Source: an uncultured Lachnospiraceae bacterium
Lineage (GTDB): Bacteria; Bacillota; Clostridia; Lachnospirales; Lachnospiraceae
NCBI GenBank assembly: GCA_910578795.1
Contig: CAJTSD010000046.1
Coordinates: 1 to 28,815 of the forward strand
Direction of reading: 5' to 3'
DNA: 28,815 bases
Shown here: one piece after another, positions 23,476 to 28,815 of the stretch
How the letters are laid out: each line of letters opens with the position of its first letter
Numbering within the stretch: the first letter of the stretch is position 1
Translations under genes and position numbers: made by a program
The notes under the pieces: generated by a model
Seen by the model: only the letters and a program-made list of their open reading frames with translations
Told to the model about the DNA's origin: nothing
Database searches by the model: none

Positions 23476-23554
23476 CTAAGAACAAGGTGATTGCATGATA
23501 ACTTCGGGGTTGTCGGGGAAATAGCATAAAAATTGAAAATTGCAAAGGAGACAT

Positions 23555-24112
23555 ATGGCAAAGCAGTTGAAGAAGAGACCAATTGAAAAAGAACTGAAAT
23601 TTTTAGCTGACTATGAACTATATGGTGCGTTAATGATTGCAGGACTGTATTTCGCAACAAAGTTTATTGGCGATATGGACTTTGGAAAGAACGCATTTCA
23701 ATTAAATTGGATTTCGTTTTATCCATTGTTGGTATTTTGCGTCATTGTAATAGAGGGCAGCTTCTATTGGCGTAATAAGTTGAGAATGGTAAGAAGAAAA
23801 ACGGCGTTCAGTAATTATGAAATTGGCAGGATTTACAGTAAATTAAGATGGATAAATGTTATTTTATTAACAGTCTATCTGCCAATTGTTATTATTGCGG
23901 TTTTTAAAAAGGAAGATTTATTTGGAATCATTGCTGGAATTTTACTGTATTTTATGGCGGTAATAGAACAAATCAATTATTTTCATATCAGACTTTCTTA
24001 TGAGACGGCAAATGGTGGGCTTTTGATTATTGAGCCTTTAAAAAAACTTTTTACCGGAACAGGAAAACGTTCACAGTTGCGGAAGGATATTGATACTTAT
24101 TTAAAAGGTTAA
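23555..24112 (+). CDS. Uncharacterised integral membrane protein
   Basis: 185 residues from ATG 23555, with AAAGGAG (23544-23550) just before it. A basic N-terminus (AKQLKKRPIEKELKFLADY) is followed by four hydrophobic segments: LYGALMIAGLYFATKFIG, WISFYPLLVFCVIVIEGSF, INVILLTVYLPIVIIAVF and LFGIIAGILLYFMAVIEQI. The C-terminus is basic and probably cytoplasmic (GKRSQLRKDIDTYLKG). I do not recognise the family. It follows TraX by 79 bp on the same strand and may be co-transcribed. Confidence 0.68.
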   Translation: MAKQLKKRPIEKELKFLADYELYGALMIAGLYFATKFIGDMDFGKNAFQLNWISFYPLLVFCVIVIEGSFYWRNKLRMVRRKTAFSNYEIGRIYSKLRWINVILLTVYLPIVIIAVFKKEDLFGIIAGILLYFMAVIEQINYFHIRLSYETANGGLLIIEPLKKLFTGTGKRSQLRKDIDTYLKG

Positions 24113-24214
24113 GGACGGTTCGCTTAGTCATCTATGTCAACTACAGAGGGTGGTACCAGTATTTCATGCCAAATGAACTATTCCAATCATATTTGTGAAA
24201 TGGAGACTAACAGA

Positions 24215-24757
24215 ATGCGTGAAGAATACAAAGGTTGCTGCATGAAGTTTAGCAATGAGGAACTAAAAAAATATATGGTTGATTATCTGATTGACAATTC
24301 GTGGGATTGTATGCAGATTCGGTTTTTGTCAGAAGATGGAGATGACATAGAACTTGATTCATCAGAAGAAATTGAAACAATTGTGCTTGATGGAACAGAT
24401 GAAAATTTATGCATCATGTTTTTCGACTGTCAAACATCTGTTTTTGTATACAATGAAGAAATCATGTTTATTGATGATAATGCGAAAGGTTCCTACACTT
24501 CGAGCGATGTTTACGGCAACGCTGTATATGAGGGAAAACTGCGGGAAATGAGCCATGAAGAAATGCTGCATCTGTTTTCGGAGGTCATTTTATGTTTTGC
24601 TGATGCGACAGACGTTTCCATTACACAATCCGTAGCGCCTGAGAATAAGTATAAAAAGTATTGGTATTACACACCGCATCTGTTCACAGTTCATGTGAAA
24701 AAGAAGGGTAAATCAGAACAAATAAGTGTATATGAGAATATAACGATTGTACATTAA
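24215..24757 (+). CDS. Uncharacterised acidic protein
   Basis: 180 residues from ATG 24215, chosen because GGAG (24202-24205) lies 9 nt before it; the frame is open further upstream to an ATG at 24134 that lacks a ribosome site, so the N-terminus is uncertain. It is soluble and acidic in the middle (SEDGDDIELDSSEEIETIVL), with FFDCQTSVFVYNEEIMFIDD and a C-terminal KYWYYTPHLFTVHVKKKGK. No family is recognised. It sits directly before DUF4291 and the Imm42-type gene. Confidence 0.58.
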   Translation: MREEYKGCCMKFSNEELKKYMVDYLIDNSWDCMQIRFLSEDGDDIELDSSEEIETIVLDGTDENLCIMFFDCQTSVFVYNEEIMFIDDNAKGSYTSSDVYGNAVYEGKLREMSHEEMLHLFSEVILCFADATDVSITQSVAPENKYKKYWYYTPHLFTVHVKKKGKSEQISVYENITIVH

Positions 24758-24820
24758 AAGAAGAATTGAACTTCATAAGTCTTGATTTGTGAAACTGACA
24801 ACAGAACGGGGGATTCGATT

Positions 24821-25378
24821 ATGGAAAAAGAGATACGGGCATTTTACACGGAAGATACGATTCGGGTTTATCAGGCATATAATGAAGCGATTGCAGAGGA
24901 GGCGGTGAAAAAAGGTACCTTCGGCAATTCCTTCAAAATGGACAGAATGACTTGGATAAAGCCTTCTTTTTTGTGGATGATGTATCGGTGCGGCTGGGGG
25001 ACAAAAGAGAATCAGGAGCGTGTGATCGCCATTGACATCAGGCGTGACGCTTTTGACTACCTTGTCCAAAATGCTGTCATATCATCATACAAGGAAGACA
25101 TGGGAATCAGCTTTTCGGAATGGAAAGAGCAGATCAAACAATCCGAAATCCGATGCCAGTGGGATCCCGAACGGGACATTTACGGCAATCCGTTGGGTTA
25201 TCGGTCAATCCAGCTTGGACTAAGAGGGGAAGCCGTCAAAAAATATGTCAGGGAATGGATTGTAAAGATTACGGATATTACAGATTATGTAAATGAACTA
25301 AACGCGAAAAAAAGACTTGGAGAGGACATCAGCCCGCTGCTGCCAAAGGAGCAGGTTTATACGGTTTTGACAAAATAA
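24821..25378 (+). CDS. DUF4291 family protein
   Basis: 185 residues from ATG 24821, with CGGGGGA 7 nt before it. The DUF4291 signature is clear: EIRAFYTEDTIRVYQAYN, FKMDRMTWIKPSFLWMMYR, WGTKENQERVIAIDI, and RCQWDPERDIYGNPLGYRSI, then GLRGEAVKKYVREWIVKITD. The domain covers almost the whole protein. Its function is unestablished. Its place among putative immunity genes may be meaningful or may only reflect an accessory region. Confidence 0.88.
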   Translation: MEKEIRAFYTEDTIRVYQAYNEAIAEEAVKKGTFGNSFKMDRMTWIKPSFLWMMYRCGWGTKENQERVIAIDIRRDAFDYLVQNAVISSYKEDMGISFSEWKEQIKQSEIRCQWDPERDIYGNPLGYRSIQLGLRGEAVKKYVREWIVKITDITDYVNELNAKKRLGEDISPLLPKEQVYTVLTK

Positions 25379-25412
25379 AGCTGTTTAGACGACGAGAAAG
25401 GGGCGGTTGAAA

Positions 25413-25904
25413 TTGATTTTAGGAAATCCCGATCAGTTTGCAATTATCATGAAAACAGTGGAGGCGTGGAATAGGGACGAAGCTTTTTGCAATGGCGTTT
25501 TGCTGTTTTGCGTGGACGGGAATATTTTTCCCAAGAAGGTACTGAACGCAACGCTTAACAGCGAAATCAATCCGTTAAAAAAGCAGTTAGGGAATAACGG
25601 CATTGACAATACGATATTTCAGATGAAAAAAGAGGAAGCTTTCCGACGGATTTATGATATAACATTTCCCGAGGACTGGAATGGGGATAATGATTATCAA
25701 TTTGATATTACCCCGTTCTCGTTTTCCGATAAGAACTATTACATATTTGCTGTCAGCAAAGGCATTCAGGTTCGGATTTTGGCGGCAAAACTGAAATACA
25801 ATAAGAAGATTTCAAGACACATACTGAAAAAGGCGGCGATTTCGGAAGCGTTTATTTCGGTTCGGGAAATGGAGGAAATTGCTAAGGCGCTGAGCGTTGA
25901 TTGA
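25413..25904 (+). CDS. Imm42-type immunity protein
   Basis: 163 residues from TTG 25413, preferred over TTG 25407 because GGGG (25400-25403) is then 9 nt away and the product starts MILGNPDQFAIIM, as Imm42 proteins do. Further family-like segments are NGVLLFCVDGNIFPKKVLNA, TLNSEINPLKKQL, YDITFPEDWNGDNDYQFDIT and YIFAVSKGIQVRILAAKLKY. Imm42 proteins neutralise toxins of polymorphic or contact-dependent systems. No toxin gene lies nearby, so this is an orphan immunity gene. Recognition is from memory of the family pattern. Confidence 0.7.
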   Translation: MILGNPDQFAIIMKTVEAWNRDEAFCNGVLLFCVDGNIFPKKVLNATLNSEINPLKKQLGNNGIDNTIFQMKKEEAFRRIYDITFPEDWNGDNDYQFDITPFSFSDKNYYIFAVSKGIQVRILAAKLKYNKKISRHILKKAAISEAFISVREMEEIAKALSVD

Positions 25905-25951
25905 TTCGTTGATGTGAATATGTGGCTGGTTGTTGAGTGATGGGGGTTTTC

Positions 25952-26653
25952 ATGGAAGAAAAATTGCAAATGGTTTTAAAAGAATATATTGCAGACGTGG
26001 AAACAGCGTGTAATCTTTTATTAAAGGGCATCAATGCTTCTGAAAATCTGAATTTGAGAAATAAATATGACTTTTTCAAGTATCGGGCGGATTGTAGGAA
26101 AACGGAATTTTGGGCGGAAGGCATTTGTTACAGGCTGCATGGAAAGGGCTGTTTGGCTGTTGGTAAACAAAGGTTTGTAGATTGGGATTTCGGATACAGG
26201 GGCAGATGGTGCGGTATCAGTCCGTGGCATGTTTCGAGGACATTGAAGGAAAATAATAGTCCCTATGCTGCGTATTATGACGGACGTTTGATACAGACAG
26301 CATGTGAGCAATCCGTGGAAAACGGCATGATGTTTCGAAAACAGGACCAATATTATTTTGAGATGACGGATGCGGAAACGTTTCAGCCTGACTTTCCGTT
26401 GGACTATGATGAACTGATTATTAAATGTTCCGATTTAAGTTGGACTGTTCCAAGAAATAAGGAGACTGACCGATTTATCAGGAAAAGTACGCGTGTGCAT
26501 AAGCAAATCAACAGTAAAGAGGCGCAGTACAGGTTAAAATTTTTACTGCGCGGAATGGAAGTCTGCACCATATCTTATGATGACGTTTGCTATCCTGAAA
26601 ATGCTATAAAGATTATGAGTGACGGGATTATAAAAAATTTCTTCAAGGCATGA
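25952..26653 (+). CDS. DUF6896-like protein, putative immunity or accessory protein
   Basis: 233 residues from ATG 25952, with GGGGG (25942-25946) 5 nt before it. The core is RLHGKGCLAVGKQRFVDWDF, GYRGRWCGISPWHVSRTLKE, then YYDGRLIQTACEQSVENGMM, matching the HGxGC...VDWDFG...GxxxW pattern I associate with DUF6896 proteins. The C-terminal half (RFIRKSTRVHKQI, VCYPENAIKIMSDGI) is less familiar. Such proteins are often found beside immunity genes of contact-dependent toxins. It follows the Imm42-type gene by 47 bp on the same strand. Confidence 0.6.
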   Translation: MEEKLQMVLKEYIADVETACNLLLKGINASENLNLRNKYDFFKYRADCRKTEFWAEGICYRLHGKGCLAVGKQRFVDWDFGYRGRWCGISPWHVSRTLKENNSPYAAYYDGRLIQTACEQSVENGMMFRKQDQYYFEMTDAETFQPDFPLDYDELIIKCSDLSWTVPRNKETDRFIRKSTRVHKQINSKEAQYRLKFLLRGMEVCTISYDDVCYPENAIKIMSDGIIKNFFKA

Positions 26654-26692
26654 TACGCTTACAAGTGGTATGCTGTTGTTTTTTAGTTCTGA

Positions 26693-26721
26693 TTGATTTA
26701 ATAGGGAGTTCAAGGTATAAT
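26693..26721 (+). promoter_or_regulatory. Promoter of the second Rpn-type element
   Basis: TTGATT (26693-26698), a 17-bp spacer and a perfect TATAAT (26716-26721) lie 53 bp before the ATG at 26775. Confidence 0.65.
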
Positions 26722-26774
26722 TAAGACAAAATTACTTTAGGGATTTTCCGTCATACAAAGGAAGTTTACGGCGA

Positions 26775-27726
26775 ATGGACACGGAGATAAAATATGCGGT
26801 GAATGCAACAAATCGGGACGCGCAGTATGATGACAGGGCAAAACGTCTGTTGGGAAACAAGATTATTTTGGCGCATATTCTTGTAAAGACGGTCGATGCG
26901 TTTTATGGAATGAACCCAAAAGATGTTGTATCCTATATTGAAGGAGAGCCGTTTATCAGTGTGGTTCCGGTAGAGCCGGGATTGACGAATGAGGCAATGA
27001 GCAGAACGGACAGCGCGTTGTCGGAATGAATACGGAAAACGCGGAGATTAACGAAGGGCTTGTGAGATTTGTTATGCGCGAATGCCGTCCGCAGGCGGCA
27101 GGAAAGACGAACTTTCGCAGGTTATTGTAAATGTGGAGGCTCAAAAAGATGAACCGACAGGCTATCAAATTCTAAACAGGGCAGTGTTTTATGTAAGCCG
27201 CTTTGTTTCTTCGCAGAAGGAGCGGGATTTCGTTAAGACAAATTACAATGATATTAAGCGTGTTTTCAGTATTTGGGTGTGCATGAACATGGACGAAAAC
27301 AGTATGAATTACGTGCATCTGACGAATGATGCTTTGTTGGGTTCCTACAACTGGAAAGGGAAGCTTGACCTTTTGAATATTGTTTTAATAGGGATATCAA
27401 ATGAGCTTCCGACGCATGATGAACAGTATGAACTGCACCGTCTGTTAGGAACATTGCTTTCAAAGCAGCTTTCGACGGACGAGAAGTTAGGTATTATAAA
27501 AACCGAGTATAGTATCTCGGTAGATGATAAAATGAGAAAGGACGTGAGTACTATGTGTAATCTTAGTCAGGGGATTAGGGAAGATGGCAGAGCAGAAGAA
27601 AGAGAAAATATTATTTTAAATATGTATCATAAAAATTACACATTAGAGCAAATCGCAGATGTTACAGAGCGAAGTGTTGAGGAAGCGGAAGCAATTATTA
27701 GGAACAGAAAATCTGTATTGGTATAG
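26775..27726 (+). pseudogene. Rpn-type PD-(D/E)XK nuclease/transposase, frameshifted
   Basis: The first frame (26775-27029) reads VNATNRDAQYDDRAKRLLGN, KIILAHILVKTVDAFYG and VPVEPGLTNEA. A one-base loss near 27018-27025 moves the frame to GMNTENAEINEGLVRF. A second small deletion near 27072 moves it to YARMPSAGG, VIVNVEAQKDEPTGYQILNR, AVFYVSRFVSSQKERDFVKT, FSIWVCMNMDENSMNYVHLT and the tail YTLEQIADVTERSVEEAEAI, which ends at 27726. The deletion removes the acidic residues of the DxV-type strand, while the VNVEAQKD strand of the nuclease core remains. The promoter and 5' end are intact, so this is recent decay of a family that is common in Lachnospiraceae. A large intact ORF from an internal ATG (27082) remains but lacks the N-terminal third. 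Confidence 0.82.
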
Positions 27727-27765
27727 CCGCTGAAAGTCAGCAGATATGTAGAAAATGAAGGAACA

Positions 27766-27813
27766 TGAGTACCATGTATAATCTCAGTCAGGGGATTAAA
27801 GAAGATAGCAGGA
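27766..27813 (+). repeat. Second copy of the Rpn-type tail segment
   Basis: A 48-bp stretch matches 27544-27591 at 40 positions; all eight differences are transitions. It encodes the same STM(C/Y)NLSQGI segment and is followed at once by a stop. It is either a tandem duplication or the last remnant of another element. Confidence 0.75.
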
Positions 27814-27887
27814 AATAGAGGGATTTGTTCTAAAGATCCGTTTGTCGTAGCAGAAATTTGTGGGTGCATCAGGAATGGAGGATTACA

Positions 27888-28682
27888 ATGGAGGAATGGC
27901 TAAAGCAGGTCAAAGATAATTGGAATGAAACGGCGGACTCAGACTGGTATCAGTCGCTCAGAACGGATGAGAAAATAGAAGCGTTGGTAAAAGAGCCGAC
28001 GAATGCTTTTCACCCCTGCGTAGATCAGTTGATAAATAAATATATGCCGCATTTACAGGGAAAGAAGGTACTACTACCTTCAAGCGGCGATAATCATGCC
28101 GCTTTTGCATTTGCATTGTTGGGCGCGGAGGTCACTTCTGCTGACATAAGCGAGAGACAATTAGAACTTGCGCAGGAAATTGCAGACAAATTAAATCTCA
28201 GCATCTGCTTTGTCTGTGATGACACAGCGCATCTGTCAAAAATAGAAGAGAACTGCTTTGATTTGGTTTATACGTCAAACGGCACACATACTTGGATTGC
28301 GGATATTGCGACGATGTATGAAAATATTGGTCGGGTATTGAAACCGTCAGGACTTTCGGTGATGTTTGATATTCACCCGTTTAACCGTCCTTTTACGGGA
28401 GAACCTTGGAAAGGGCCTAAAATCAGGAAGCCATATAAAGAAATCATGCCGCATTGCCATTGGCGTGTGCAGGATTTGATCAATGCGATGACAGGTGCAA
28501 AATTGTGCATAAAGGAAATGGCGGAACTGCAGGCAGTCAACGCTTCGTTTTGGTTTTCGTATGAGGAATTGATAAAGCAGGATAATGAGGAACTTGCGAA
28601 AATAAACCAGTGGGAACACAATCCAATGGCAGCGTTGCCTGCATGGATTTCTATTGTTGCGCAAAAGCAAGTATGTCGGTAA
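27888..28682 (+). CDS. Class I SAM-dependent methyltransferase
   Basis: 264 residues from ATG 27888, with GGAGG (27877-27881) 6 nt before it. The start is MEEWLKQVKDNWNETADSDW. Motif I is an unusual VLLPSSGDNHAAFAFALLGA instead of the common GxGxG; the acidic motif II follows (VTSADISERQLELAQ), then CDDTAHL and LVYTSNGTHTWIADI, and a motif III-like GRVLKPSGLSVMFDIHPF. The length and order fit Methyltransf_11/25 enzymes of unknown, often small-molecule, substrate. It stands alone between the Rpn-type remnant and a terminator; no partner gene indicates its substrate. Confidence 0.85.
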   Translation: MEEWLKQVKDNWNETADSDWYQSLRTDEKIEALVKEPTNAFHPCVDQLINKYMPHLQGKKVLLPSSGDNHAAFAFALLGAEVTSADISERQLELAQEIADKLNLSICFVCDDTAHLSKIEENCFDLVYTSNGTHTWIADIATMYENIGRVLKPSGLSVMFDIHPFNRPFTGEPWKGPKIRKPYKEIMPHCHWRVQDLINAMTGAKLCIKEMAELQAVNASFWFSYEELIKQDNEELAKINQWEHNPMAALPAWISIVAQKQVCR

Positions 28683-28688
28683 AATTGA

Positions 28689-28724
28689 CGGAACCTACAG
28701 GATAAAACCAGCAGGTTCCGATTT
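28689..28724 (+). terminator. Terminator after the methyltransferase
   Basis: CGGAACCT (28689-28696) pairs perfectly with AGGTTCCG (28713-28720), followed by a weak T-rich stretch. Confidence 0.6.
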
Positions 28725-28767
28725 GTATGACTTAATTCTTATTTTTTAATATGTTTTTTGTTATTCT

Positions 28768-28815
28768 TCAGTTTTTATTTTTGAGAATATTCATTGCTTC
28801 ATCTTCAGATGGTCT
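28768..28815 (-). CDS. Possible 3' end of a gene entering from the right edge
   Basis: Minus-strand reading from the window edge gives RPSEDEAMNILKNKN and a stop (28770-28768). Such a helical, lysine-ended tail is typical of Rpn-type proteins, but 15 codons are too few to be sure this is coding. Confidence 0.25.
   Translation of the reverse strand, partial: RPSEDEAMNILKNKN

Overview
The window looks like chromosomal DNA from an AT-rich Firmicute, most likely class Clostridia, family Lachnospiraceae. That is inferred from gene content: DUF1848 paralogues, a SigV/RsiV-type ECF pair, NifS/NifU-type Fe-S genes, decayed PD-(D/E)XK (Rpn-type) transposases, a TraX-family protein, AGGAGG-type ribosome sites and several TTG/GTG starts. 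No rRNA, tRNA or CRISPR array is visible.

Layout. (1) 1-3224: a two-gene Gabija-like anti-phage module, an OLD-type ATPase/TOPRIM nuclease cut by the window edge plus a UvrD-like helicase. It is visibly more AT-rich than the DNA to its right. (2) 3225-5429: mobile-element wreckage. It holds a 147-nt imperfect palindrome carrying two DnaA-box-like sites, the C-terminal part of a conjugative relaxase, a 37-codon IS1182-type transposase start fused to it, and a broken AAA/DUF1703 gene. Gabija therefore probably arrived as cargo of an integrated element. (3) 5610-8265: two secreted proteins (a LysM protein with an in-frame stop, and a lipoprotein), then pieces of an Rpn-type transposase lying in opposite orientations. 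(4) 8364-9374: DUF1848 protein 1. (5) 9427-13759: a sugar-acid-type locus of FadR/GntR regulator, GntP permease and IlvD/Edd dehydratase. (6) 13860-15528: a small conserved-looking protein, an XRE regulator and DUF1848 protein 2. (7) 17527-15545 on the minus strand: ECF sigma factor, RsiV-like anti-sigma factor and a lipoprotein, translationally coupled. (8) 17620-22131: an operon for sulfur and Fe-S metabolism (NifS cysteine desulfurase, NifU/IscU scaffold, a trans-sulfuration PLP enzyme, a MalY/PatB C-S lyase) with a consensus promoter and a terminator. (9) 22227-26653: accessory genes including TraX, a membrane protein, DUF4291, an Imm42-type immunity protein and a DUF6896-like protein, with no toxin in view. 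(10) 26693-27813: another decayed Rpn-type transposase plus a second tail fragment, then a SAM-dependent methyltransferase.

The most unusual signal is a family of intra-operonic stem-loops at 10403-10479, 11865-11966, 18926-19108 and 20804-20848. Three share an identical seven-base apical loop, AAAAGAC, and the fourth has the same loop split by an 18-nt insert. Stem sequences differ between copies while pairing is kept. They occur in two unrelated operons, always in the sense orientation. Two copies are followed by a second related hairpin, and the nifS-nifU gap holds five hairpins in a row. I do not recognise this element. A second candidate regulatory link is a roughly 36-bp element shared by the upstream regions of DUF1848 protein 2 and nifS.
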